Positions 27,431 to 36,394 of a DNA stretch of 46,088 nt are shown in pieces. The first letter of the stretch is position 1. The number at the start of each line of letters is the position of its first letter. The stretch is from contig JAPFBP010000005.1 of assembly GCA_029250275.1 (NCBI GenBank), positions 1-46,088 on the forward strand, in the 5' to 3' direction. The notes under the pieces were generated by a model. The model saw only the letters and a list, made by a program, of their open reading frames with translations. It did no database searches and had not been told where the DNA came from. Position numbers and translations under genes: made by a program. The stretch comes from Candidatus Nitrosopumilus sp. (GTDB lineage Archaea > Thermoproteota > Nitrososphaeria > Nitrososphaerales > Nitrosopumilaceae).

Positions 27431-28468
27431 TTACATTTTTGGATCAAGGCCTTTAGCTAATCTTAATGCATCCACAAGACCATCTGCATAACCTATACTC
27501 AATATTGCTACTTCGTCTTGACCATCTTCAAGAAATTTTTCTGCATCTTTAACATACAGCTCTGCATTTTCTAAAATTACTTGAAATTCTTTTTGACCTT
27601 TGTATAGTGGTTCTACCTCTTCTAGTGCTTCTCTAACCATTGGAACATATTTTTTCATCATTTGTATGGATATTTTTTTTGTTTTTTCGGTATTATCAAA
27701 GGGTTCATCAATACATTGACCCAATATCTTCAAGGCATCTGATTCAGTAAAGTGAAATTTACCTGGAATAATTATTGTATGTGGTGGCTTGCCAAAATCT
27801 ATTTTCTCTAAACTAGATATTTTACCTGAAATGATGCTTTGATCTTTGAATCCAACCCTTGATGCAACAATTACATATGTTGATGAGCTAATGACATTTC
27901 TTATTTGACCTTTTTCAGTTTCTAAAAGTCCATGAAATGCATCTTTAGGATCTAAGAAAAAATCTTTGTCTTGATTATATTCTAAGAGAAGTATAGTATG
28001 ATTTCCTTCAATGATATTTTTGTATACTACATAATATGGGGTTGTTAATGATTTCATTTCACTCATTATTGTTGCAATTCTTCCTATTTTGTAAAAATGC
28101 AAGCCACATTCTCCTATCATTGAAGTAAGTGATGAAGATGCATGAATGGAATGTGTTTTAATTTTATCTTCAATTGCTCTTGTTCTTAATTCAATGTGGG
28201 TAGTAGCGATATATGGATCTCCATATGCTAATAATACAACATTCTTTTTCTTTGCATTTTTTAAAATCTCATTACCATCTTCAACAAGCCATCTTTTTGC
28301 AAGTTTGAACTCACCTTTTGTTGCTTTTTTGATTTTTGTTAAATCTGATTTTCCTATTGGACTGGTGAATTGTTCCAAATATACAATATCTGCTTTTGAT
28401 AAAATATCTAATGCTTCAATGGGAATTGATTTGAATCCCGAAATACCTAAACCGACAAACCACAGCAT
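27431..28468 (-). CDS. dphB: diphthine synthase fused to C-terminal DUF357-like domain
   Basis: MLWFVGLGISGFKSIPIEALDILSKADIVYLE...AYGDPYIATTH; C-terminal YVKDAEKFLEDGQDEVAILSIGYADGLVDALRLA. Confidence 0.9.
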   Translation of the reverse strand: MLWFVGLGISGFKSIPIEALDILSKADIVYLEQFTSPIGKSDLTKIKKATKGEFKLAKRWLVEDGNEILKNAKKKNVVLLAYGDPYIATTHIELRTRAIEDKIKTHSIHASSSLTSMIGECGLHFYKIGRIATIMSEMKSLTTPYYVVYKNIIEGNHTILLLEYNQDKDFFLDPKDAFHGLLETEKGQIRNVISSSTYVIVASRVGFKDQSIISGKISSLEKIDFGKPPHTIIIPGKFHFTESDALKILGQCIDEPFDNTEKTKKISIQMMKKYVPMVREALEEVEPLYKGQKEFQVILENAELYVKDAEKFLEDGQDEVAILSIGYADGLVDALRLAKGLDPKM

Positions 28469-28470
28469 TA

Positions 28471-29595
28471 CTAAATATTTTTGTCATGAAGTCTTTTTAA
28501 ATGCTGTAGCGTTTTTTTGAGAATCTCTATGCCTCTAAGATATTCATCTATGGAAACTTTCTCATCAATTGTGTGAGCTTCGTGTGGATCTCCAGGGCCA
28601 TAAGTTACAACTGGAATTTTCCATTGATTTCCTAGAACATTCATGTCTCCTGTACCGGTTTTTCTAATCAAAGTAGGTCTTGAATTCTCTGCTTCCATAA
28701 TTCCTAGAGTAAAAGCTCTTACTAGTACTGAATCATGAGGAGCTTCAAATGGTTCAGTTTCATCTAAAATTGAATAAAATGCCTCCACTTTTCTTTCTTG
28801 CGAAATTTCCTTCACAAGTGTTGCAATTTTTTGTTCAATTGTTTTACAATTCATATCCACAGGAATTCTGATATCAAATGTTGTCTCACATTCTTTTGGA
28901 GTAACGTTGTGACTGGTCCCTCCTTTTACTTCAGTCATGGTAGCAGTCAATAACATCCCTTTTGATTTACCTTCTTGATTTGCTTCTAGCTTTTCTTTTA
29001 GTTCCCTTGCAAAAATCATAGATTCTAAAATTGCATTCTTTGATAACCATGGTGCACTTGCATGAGAACTATCTTCAACACTAATTTTGAGATTTATTGC
29101 CAACCTTCCTTTGTATGCAATGGTAACTTGTTTAATTCCACTTGGTTCTCCAAAAATAGCGTAATCAATATCAATTTTTTTCTTAACTAAATTTTTAATT
29201 CCTGTTGCATTTCCTTCTTCATCAACTGCTCCTACAAAAAATACAGTTCCATTATTATTTTGAATTGACGCTGCTGCAAATAACATTGCCATTAATGGTG
29301 CTTTTGCATCTGATGCTCCTCTACCATAAAGTGAATCTCCTTCTTTTCTAACTTTGACTTTACCTGGTACTACATCCATATGTCCACATAACATAATTCT
29401 TGGAGCGCCAGAACCTTTCTTAGCTATTACATTGCCAACTTCATCAATTTGAATATCTTCAAATCCTAAATCATCACATTTATCAGCTAAAAATTCAGCC
29501 ATTGGTTTTTCACTTAGAGATGGTGTGTACAGTCTGAGTGATTTCTCTAGCATCTTTACTGCATATCTTGATGTTACTGTAAAGTGAGGGTCCAA
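28471..29595 (-). CDS. lysK: M20-family [LysW]-lysine/ornithine hydrolase
   Basis: IMLCGHMDVVPG, VGAVDEEGNATG, FGEPSG; position in lys cluster. Confidence 0.9.
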   Translation of the reverse strand: MDPHFTVTSRYAVKMLEKSLRLYTPSLSEKPMAEFLADKCDDLGFEDIQIDEVGNVIAKKGSGAPRIMLCGHMDVVPGKVKVRKEGDSLYGRGASDAKAPLMAMLFAAASIQNNNGTVFFVGAVDEEGNATGIKNLVKKKIDIDYAIFGEPSGIKQVTIAYKGRLAINLKISVEDSSHASAPWLSKNAILESMIFARELKEKLEANQEGKSKGMLLTATMTEVKGGTSHNVTPKECETTFDIRIPVDMNCKTIEQKIATLVKEISQERKVEAFYSILDETEPFEAPHDSVLVRAFTLGIMEAENSRPTLIRKTGTGDMNVLGNQWKIPVVTYGPGDPHEAHTIDEKVSIDEYLRGIEILKKTLQHLKRLHDKNI

Positions 29596-29598
29596 TTC

Positions 29599-30438
29599 TT
29601 ACTTTTTTATCCCAAGTGCATAATCTAGCATTAAAGAAGGAATATCTACTTCACATACTCTTACTGTATTTTTGTATTCAGTTGTATTGTTTACTTCATG
29701 TACCACTAGTCCTTTTTCATCACTTTCCATCAAATCTACACCTACGATATCTCCTTCAACTGCGTGTTTTGCCTTTATGCACATTTCTTCCATTTCTTGC
29801 GTGACTTTGCATGGTTCAGCTACGCCTCCCAGTGCCATGTTTGTTTTCCAATGTTTAGAAATTCTGTAAATTGCTGCAACTATTTTATCCCCTACCATGA
29901 TTGCTCTAATGTCTCTTGGTGGTCTTTGCACAAATTCTTCCAAATAATGAACTTGATAAATTGGATACATGTTTTCCCTACTTTCAATAATTCCTTCAGC
30001 TGCATCTCTGTCATTTAGTTTTGAGATTAACCTTCCCCAACTACCAACTGTTGGTTTAATCACTCTTGGATACCCTTGTAAATCCAGTGTATCTAATGCT
30101 GCATCTTTTGAAAAAGCTACGGTTGCATCTGGTGTTGGAACTCCAAATTTTTTTAATAACATATGTGTAAATAATTTATTTCCGGCATAGACTCCTGTGT
30201 TAAGACAATTAATTACTTTAACACCTAATCCTTCAAGAGCTGCAGTTGAATGCAAATTTCGATAGTAACTTACACATCTTTGTATAACTACTCCATAATC
30301 TTCTGGTTTTTTTTCTAAATTAATTGCTAATTTCTTACAATCAACCATCTGGATGTCGATGTTCTTTTTTTTACCAGCTTCTAGTAGAGCTTTTTCTTCC
30401 CAACGGATGGAATCATAAAGAATTGTAACATCGGTCAC
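29599..30438 (-). CDS. lysX: RimK-like ATP-grasp [LysW]-aminoadipate ligase LysX
   Basis: RimK/LysX fold motifs (GYPRVIKPTVGSWGRLISKL, EEFVQRPPRDIRAIMVGD, VHEVNNTTEYKN); GTG start overlaps lysW TGA (GTGA). Confidence 0.9.
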   Translation of the reverse strand: MTDVTILYDSIRWEEKALLEAGKKKNIDIQMVDCKKLAINLEKKPEDYGVVIQRCVSYYRNLHSTAALEGLGVKVINCLNTGVYAGNKLFTHMLLKKFGVPTPDATVAFSKDAALDTLDLQGYPRVIKPTVGSWGRLISKLNDRDAAEGIIESRENMYPIYQVHYLEEFVQRPPRDIRAIMVGDKIVAAIYRISKHWKTNMALGGVAEPCKVTQEMEEMCIKAKHAVEGDIVGVDLMESDEKGLVVHEVNNTTEYKNTVRVCEVDIPSLMLDYALGIKK

Positions 30439-30602
30439 TCTCCCCAATCCTCGCCAACTGTTTGGGCTGGCTTTAGATCGAAACCGTTTAAACCTTTAGA
30501 TAATTCAAAACTTGCACCACATTCTGGACATGTTACGATTTCTCCTTCAAGTGCATCACTTGGTATGGAAATATCTGCATCACATTCTTCACATTTTAAC
30601 AT
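30435..30602 (-). CDS. lysW: LysW amino-group carrier protein, 55 aa (MLKCEECDADISIPSDALEGEIVTCPECGASFELSKGLNGFDLKPAQTVGEDWGE)
   Basis: Hand-translated; CxxC zinc ribbon and C-terminal EDWGE; absent from ORF track. Confidence 0.95.
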   Translation of the reverse strand: MLKCEECDADISIPSDALEGEIVTCPECGASFELSKGLNGFDLKPAQTVGEDWGE

Positions 30603-30624
30603 GTTTTCTCTTCATTACTCCTCT

Positions 30625-31791
30625 TTATTTATCATTAATTATCTTTCTTTCAAGTCTATCTTCGAGAGGAATCTCTATGAGATCACCCATTCTCAAATTC
30701 TTTAATCCTGTAGCAACTGCTTTTGCACCTTCATCATTTTTTTCTAATCCTAAAAGAGACATCAAATATGCCGCACCTGTTTTTCCTGCCAATTCTCCGA
30801 AAACTATGCTTCTTCTATTTCCAACTGCTCTAGGAGGAATTGGCTCATAGGCTGCTGGATTTTTAAGAATTGCTGCAAGGTGTGTACCTGCTTTGTGTTT
30901 GTACGCTGATGAACCTACAATAGGTTTTGAATCATATGGTTTGATTGATGTATAATCTTCAATTAATTTCGATAAATCAAGTAACATATCTAATCTGAAA
31001 TCATTTGGTGATTTGTAAAGATAAGTTAGTATTACTGCAACTTCTGCAAGAGGAGGAATTCCTGTTCTTTCGCCAATCCCGTCAATTGTAGTGTGAATTT
31101 GATCAACTCCTGCGTCGCATGCTGAAAATGCGTTTGCAACTGCTAGACCAATATCATTATGTACATGTGCATCCAATGGCACATTTACAACTTCTCTTAC
31201 AGTTTTAACAAAATTATACATTCCAATTGGACGTAAAATTCCTACAGTATCTGGAAGACTAATTCTGTCAACTCCTGCTTCTTCAATGGCTTTACAAACT
31301 TTCAATAGAAATTCTGGTTCTGCTCTACTTCCATCCTCTACTGTAAATCTAATTTTAAGTCCGTGAGATTTTGCATATTCTACAGTACTAACTGCTCGTT
31401 CAAGTGCTTCTTCTCTTGATATTCGTAATTTATCTTTTAGATGAATGTCTGAAATTCCTAAATATGCTGCACACCATGTTGCATCACAATCCAATGAAAT
31501 ATCTATGTCTTCTTTGAGTGCACGTCCATGAGAAACAATATCTGCTTTTAATCCTTGTTTGATAATTGTTTTAGTTGCTTCTTTATGATCTTTTGATATT
31601 ATTGGTGAAATTTCAATTTGATCAACGCCAAAATAATCTAACATCCATGCAATTTGGATTCTCTGTTTAATCGTAAATGAAACACCTGGATGTTGTTCTC
31701 CTTCTCTCAGTGTACTATCCAAAATTCTAATTTTCTTTGGATTTTTTTCATATGCGTTGTATATGTTAGCATAGTGATTCGGATCTTTCAT
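30625..31791 (-). CDS. lysS: homocitrate synthase / IPMS-family enzyme
   Basis: IRILDSTLREGEQHPGVSFT..., HVHNDIGLAVANAFSA; within lys cluster. Confidence 0.88.
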   Translation of the reverse strand: MKDPNHYANIYNAYEKNPKKIRILDSTLREGEQHPGVSFTIKQRIQIAWMLDYFGVDQIEISPIISKDHKEATKTIIKQGLKADIVSHGRALKEDIDISLDCDATWCAAYLGISDIHLKDKLRISREEALERAVSTVEYAKSHGLKIRFTVEDGSRAEPEFLLKVCKAIEEAGVDRISLPDTVGILRPIGMYNFVKTVREVVNVPLDAHVHNDIGLAVANAFSACDAGVDQIHTTIDGIGERTGIPPLAEVAVILTYLYKSPNDFRLDMLLDLSKLIEDYTSIKPYDSKPIVGSSAYKHKAGTHLAAILKNPAAYEPIPPRAVGNRRSIVFGELAGKTGAAYLMSLLGLEKNDEGAKAVATGLKNLRMGDLIEIPLEDRLERKIINDK

Positions 31792-31796
31792 TACTG

Positions 31797-31822
31797 ATAT
31801 CGTTAATATTAATTGACGATAT
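31797..31822. promoter_or_regulatory. imperfect 26-bp dyad (ATATCGT...ACGATAT) overlapping the putative TATA element of lysS
   Basis: ATATCGTTAATATTAATTGACGATAT, 6-31 bp upstream of the lysS start. Confidence 0.5.
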
Positions 31823-31909
31823 AAACATATTCGTACTAAGTTCGTTGAAAAAAAGTAAAAATGATCCTAAATTAGTTTTGAAATTAATTTTTTTAAACGA
31901 AAGTCGTAA

Positions 31910-32329
31910 TTATATAATTTTCTTTAAAATAATGACTGTGTTAGTATCTACTACTCCTGGAATTTTTCTTAGAGCATCAATTGTATTGTTGATTTCTGCA
32001 ATGTTCGTTGCACTAATTATTGTTGTAATATCGTATTGACCTGTAATTTCATAAACTGTTTTCACTCCTTCTAGTTTTGAAAGTTTTAGTGATACCTTGG
32101 ATGTATCAATTGCAGAATCTACTGAAACTAAAACAATTGCACTAGTTGAATTTTCTTCCCCTATTTCTACAGTAAATTTCTTGATTGTTCCACTATCTAC
32201 TAGATTCTTTACGCGTCTCCTAACTGCTGATTCTGATAGTTTTAGTTTTTTACCAATATCTACAAATGATTCTCTAGAATCTTCTTTCAAATAACCAATA
32301 ATTTTCTCATCTACTTTATCCTTGTACAT
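31910..32329 (-). CDS. Lrp/AsnC-family regulator (LysM-like by position)
   Basis: IIGYLKEDSRESFVDIGKKLKLSESAVRRRVKNLVDSGTI plus RAM domain. Confidence 0.93.
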   Translation of the reverse strand: MYKDKVDEKIIGYLKEDSRESFVDIGKKLKLSESAVRRRVKNLVDSGTIKKFTVEIGEENSTSAIVLVSVDSAIDTSKVSLKLSKLEGVKTVYEITGQYDITTIISATNIAEINNTIDALRKIPGVVDTNTVIILKKII

Positions 32330-33503
32330 TTCTTTTTTCTTCCTCTTCAGTTAGTACAGAATCTAGAGCATGTAAAACTTTTGTTACATCGTCTTCTGAT
32401 ATTACTAATGGAGGAAGAATCCTGAGGATGTTTCTTCCAGAATAGAGCATCAAGACTCTTTTTTTAATTAATTCCATCAAAATATCTTTAACTTCAAATT
32501 TCATTTCAATTCCTATCATGAGCCCCTTACCTCGAATCTCTCTAATCATTGAGTGCTTTTCTTTTAATTTTTCTAATCCTTCTCTGAATAGTTTCCCCAT
32601 CTTTTCTGAATTTTCAATCAAACCATCTTCTGTGATTGCCTTAAGAGCTGCAATTCCTGCTGCACAAGCAATTGGGTTTCCTCCAAACGTTGATGAATGC
32701 TCCCCCTTACTCATTGATGCTAAAATATCTGGTCTTACAAGAGTTGCACCCATTGGTACACCGCCAGCAATTCCTTTTGCAAGACACAAAATGTCTGGCG
32801 CAGTATTCCAATGATCACAAGCCCATAATCGTCCAGTTCTACCTAGACCAGCTTGAATTTCATCAAAAATTAACACAATTCCTTTTTCATCACAAATTTT
32901 TCTAACTTCTTGCAAAAATCCTTCAGGTGCAACAATTATTCCACTTTCACCTTGTATTGGTTCTAAAATAACAAACGCGGTATCTTCATCAATTACAGAA
33001 CGTAATGATTCAATGTCCCCATATGATGCAAAGGAAACTTTCTCTACTAGTGGTGCAAATGGATTTCGATATTTTGGATTAAACGTTAATGATAATGCTC
33101 CAAATGATTTCCCATGATATGATCCTTTCATTGCAACCATGCCTTTTTTACCTGTAAACTTTCTTGCAAATTTCATGGCAGCTTCAATTGCTTCAGCTCC
33201 ACTGTTGTTTAGATGAACTTGTGTCAAACCTTTTGGTGCTAATCCAATTAACAATGTCAAAAATTCTTCTCTTGTTTTATTATACAATGAACTATGCACT
33301 GTAATGATTTTATCAATTTGTTCTCTTATTGCATCGTTGACTCTTTTATTTTTATGACCTACTAATGCTACTCCATATCCTCCCATACAATCAATGTATT
33401 CATTTCCATCTACATCCCATACATGAGACCCCTCGCCTTTTTCAATTGTAACTGGAAATCTCTGATAGAGGTTTCCCATAAATTGGTCTTCACTCATGTT
33501 CAA
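32316..33503 (-). CDS. lysJ: [LysW]-aminoadipate semialdehyde / acetylornithine-type aminotransferase
   Basis: PLP class III motifs: YHGKSFGALSLT, LIFDEIQAGLGRTGRLWA, LAKGIAGGVPMGA. Confidence 0.93.
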   Translation of the reverse strand: MNMSEDQFMGNLYQRFPVTIEKGEGSHVWDVDGNEYIDCMGGYGVALVGHKNKRVNDAIREQIDKIITVHSSLYNKTREEFLTLLIGLAPKGLTQVHLNNSGAEAIEAAMKFARKFTGKKGMVAMKGSYHGKSFGALSLTFNPKYRNPFAPLVEKVSFASYGDIESLRSVIDEDTAFVILEPIQGESGIIVAPEGFLQEVRKICDEKGIVLIFDEIQAGLGRTGRLWACDHWNTAPDILCLAKGIAGGVPMGATLVRPDILASMSKGEHSSTFGGNPIACAAGIAALKAITEDGLIENSEKMGKLFREGLEKLKEKHSMIREIRGKGLMIGIEMKFEVKDILMELIKKRVLMLYSGRNILRILPPLVISEDDVTKVLHALDSVLTEEEEKRNVQG

Positions 33504-34293
33504 TCACCGTACAATTATCATGTGCGATTGCTGCTGAAATTGGATTTTCTTTTTGTCCATTTGCAATCAATGCTTCTTTTACTCCCATATCTAATGCTTC
33601 AGTAGATGCCAAAATTTTCTTTTCCATTCCTGGACCTATTTTTGGTCTTATTTCTTTTGCTTCTGCCAATGTTAGTTTTGGAACAAGTTTGCCATCTATC
33701 AATAATCCATCAACATTTGTAATGAATATTACTTTATCACAGCCAACTTTACCTGCAACATATGCTGCAGCCCTGTCTCCATCAATGTTGAGAAATTCTG
33801 ACTCTTCACTCATTGCAATAGGTGAAATAACTGGTGTTAGACCTTGTTCTAAGAGAGATTTGATAAACTTTGAATTTACTTCTCTTATCTTTCCTGTATA
33901 TCCGCCATCAATTACTTGTTTTCTCCCTTTTTCATTTATTATTAGTAATTTCTTTTTTCTGTCAGCTTGGATTATTTTGGCATCTATTCCTGAAAGCCCA
34001 ATTGCATTAATGCCATTTTTCTGAAGCATTTGGACAATTGCTTTGTTTATTCTACCCGACATTACCATGGTAAAAATCTCTGCAGTTTCTTTGTCAGTAT
34101 ATCTACTCTTGATACCACTTGGTGATGTTACAAATTTTGGTTCTTTTCCAAGCTGTTTACACACTTTGGTAACTTCTTTTCCACCACCGTGAACAATGAT
34201 GACTCCTTCAGTTTCTGCTATTTTTTTAATATCTAAAATTGTTGATGGATGTAAATCATCTACTACACTTCCACCAATTTTAATTGTGATCAT
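33490..34293 (-). CDS. lysZ: [LysW]-aminoadipate/glutamate kinase
   Basis: Amino-acid kinase: MITIKIGGSVVDD, IIVHGGGKEVT, NIDGDRAAAYVAG. Confidence 0.92.
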   Translation of the reverse strand: MITIKIGGSVVDDLHPSTILDIKKIAETEGVIIVHGGGKEVTKVCKQLGKEPKFVTSPSGIKSRYTDKETAEIFTMVMSGRINKAIVQMLQKNGINAIGLSGIDAKIIQADRKKKLLIINEKGRKQVIDGGYTGKIREVNSKFIKSLLEQGLTPVISPIAMSEESEFLNIDGDRAAAYVAGKVGCDKVIFITNVDGLLIDGKLVPKLTLAEAKEIRPKIGPGMEKKILASTEALDMGVKEALIANGQKENPISAAIAHDNCTVIEHE

Positions 34294-34295
34294 TT

Positions 34296-35342
34296 CTAAA
34301 CTGGAGTTAATGGAGTGTATCTTAGTCCGTCCATTTCATCAAAACCACACATTATATTCATGTTTTGAATAGCAGAACCAGCTGCACCTTTCATCAAGTT
34401 ATCTGATGCAGAAAGTGCAATCAATCTATTGTTATCTTCATCTATGTCAAATCCAATATCACAAAAGTTTGAACCTACCAAGAATTTTGGATCTGGGAAT
34501 TTATACAATCCTTTTTTATCTCTAATTAACCTGATGAATTTTTCTTCGCCATATGCTTGACGATATATTTTCCACAGTTCTTTTTCATCAATATCTTTTT
34601 TCAAAAATGTATGATTTGTACATAAAATGCCTCTAACTATATCTACTGCATGTGGACTCATTGAAACACGAATTTTATGTCCTGCAATTTCACTGAGCTC
34701 TTGTTCAATTTCACCTGTATGTCTATGCTTTGCTGGTTTGTATGGTCTAATGACACCTGCTCTCATTGCATGAGCAGTTCCAGAACCAGAACCTGCACCT
34801 GATGAGCCTATTTTTGAATCAACAATGATGTGCTCTTCATCTATAATATTATTTTTAATTAATGGTGCTAGTGCAAGTATTGATGTTACAGCCATACATC
34901 CTGGACAAGAAACTAGTTGTGCATTTTTAATTTTCTCTCTATGTAATTCTGGTATTCCAAAAACTGATTTTTCTAAATAATCTGGATGTGGATGTTCCCA
35001 ACCATACCATTTGTCATATGCCTCTTGATTATGTAATCTATAATCTGCACTCAAATCAATTACTTTGATTCCTCTATCGTACAGTGCTTTTACAATTTCA
35101 GTTGCAGTTCCATGAGGCACTGCTGTGAAAACTACATCACACTTGTCTGTTAATTTATCATAATCTAATTCTGAGAAAGTAAGATCTGTAAATCCTTTCA
35201 AACTTGGTTGGATTCTGTGGAGATATTCACCTACATGTTGTCTTGATGTGACCATTGCGATCTCTATATCTGGATGGTTTACTAAAAGACGAAGTGTCTC
35301 TCCTCCTACATATCCTGATGCTCCTACAACACCTACTTTCAT
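34296..35342 (-). CDS. lysY: [LysW]-aminoadipyl/glutamyl phosphate reductase
   Basis: ArgC family: MKVGVVGASGYVGGETLRLL, SCPGCMAVTSILALAPL. Confidence 0.93.
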   Translation of the reverse strand: MKVGVVGASGYVGGETLRLLVNHPDIEIAMVTSRQHVGEYLHRIQPSLKGFTDLTFSELDYDKLTDKCDVVFTAVPHGTATEIVKALYDRGIKVIDLSADYRLHNQEAYDKWYGWEHPHPDYLEKSVFGIPELHREKIKNAQLVSCPGCMAVTSILALAPLIKNNIIDEEHIIVDSKIGSSGAGSGSGTAHAMRAGVIRPYKPAKHRHTGEIEQELSEIAGHKIRVSMSPHAVDIVRGILCTNHTFLKKDIDEKELWKIYRQAYGEEKFIRLIRDKKGLYKFPDPKFLVGSNFCDIGFDIDEDNNRLIALSASDNLMKGAAGSAIQNMNIMCGFDEMDGLRYTPLTPV

Positions 35343-35369
35343 GATATGATAACTTCTAAAGGAGTATAA

Positions 35370-36227
35370 TTATTTTCTTACGTAGTTTATAGCAAATTCT
35401 ATCATTTCTTTTGGTATGTTTCGTTGTGCAACTTTTACTAATCCTTTGAATTCGACTGTATTGTTAACTTCATGTACAACTAATCCTCTTTTGGCATCTT
35501 CCATCATATCTATTCCTAGAATTCCACCACCCATGGCCTTTGATGCTTTTGCTGCCATATCTTCAATTTCCTTTGTGATCTCACAAAGTTCTGGATCTGC
35601 CCCCAAAGCGATATTTGTTTTGAATCCTCCTGAAGATTTTCTATACATTGCTGCAATAGGCTCATCTCCCACTGTGATTACTCTAATGTCTCTTGGTGGT
35701 CTTTGAATTAATTCTTGTAAATAGTAAATTCTATCGTGAGGACTATCTGTAATGTCTCTAATTTCAAAAATTGCTTCCATGGTGTCTTTATCTTTAAGTG
35801 GCAATATTCCTCTTCCCCAACTTCCAATTACTGGTTTAATGACTAGTGGAAATCCTACTTTTTCTAAATTTTCTGCTGCACTTTCACTTGAAAATGAGAA
35901 ATATGTTTTTGGTGTTGGTATGTTATTTTTTTTTAAAAGTAATGTCATGAACATTTTATTTCCACAAATATTTGCAACTTCAAATTTATTTAATACTGGA
36001 ATATCCATAAATTCTAAACTTGCAGTAAAATGTAATCCTCTAAAATAACTCACACATCTTTCTAATACAATATCTCCAAAATCATAATCTTCTCTTTTAC
36101 TATCTGTGTTGATTTGAGTAATTTTTGCATCTAACATCAATGCATCATGACCTAGTTCTATTGCTTCTTTTTGTAGCATCTTTTCTTCCGTTCTTAAGCG
36201 GTCAAAGACAATACAAACTTTTGACAT
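35370..36227 (-). CDS. argX: second RimK-like ATP-grasp ligase, probable [LysW]-glutamate ligase ArgX
   Basis: Paralogue of 29599..30438: GFPLVIKPVIGSWGRGI, QRPPRDIRVITVGD, VHEVNNTVEFKG; start overlaps lysW2 stop (TAATG). Confidence 0.8.
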   Translation of the reverse strand: MSKVCIVFDRLRTEEKMLQKEAIELGHDALMLDAKITQINTDSKREDYDFGDIVLERCVSYFRGLHFTASLEFMDIPVLNKFEVANICGNKMFMTLLLKKNNIPTPKTYFSFSSESAAENLEKVGFPLVIKPVIGSWGRGILPLKDKDTMEAIFEIRDITDSPHDRIYYLQELIQRPPRDIRVITVGDEPIAAMYRKSSGGFKTNIALGADPELCEITKEIEDMAAKASKAMGGGILGIDMMEDAKRGLVVHEVNNTVEFKGLVKVAQRNIPKEMIEFAINYVRK

Positions 36228-36394
36228 TACTCTCCCCAGTCTTCGCCTACGGTTTCTGCTTGTTTAAGCTCGACATTTGATCCTTCTTTTTTTGCGATTT
36301 CAAAGTCAGCGCCACAATCAGGGCAGGAAATAATTTCTCCTACTGAGGCATCTTCTGGGATGTTTAGTATTGCGTCACATTCTGGGCAGTTCAT
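36227..36394 (-). CDS. lysW: second LysW-type carrier protein, 55 aa (MNCPECDAILNIPEDASVGEIISCPDCGADFEIAKKEGSNVELKQAETVGEDWGE)
   Basis: Hand-translated; CPEC/CPDC ribbon and EDWGE C-terminus; ATGA overlap with the argG stop. Confidence 0.95.
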   Translation of the reverse strand: MNCPECDAILNIPEDASVGEIISCPDCGADFEIAKKEGSNVELKQAETVGEDWGE

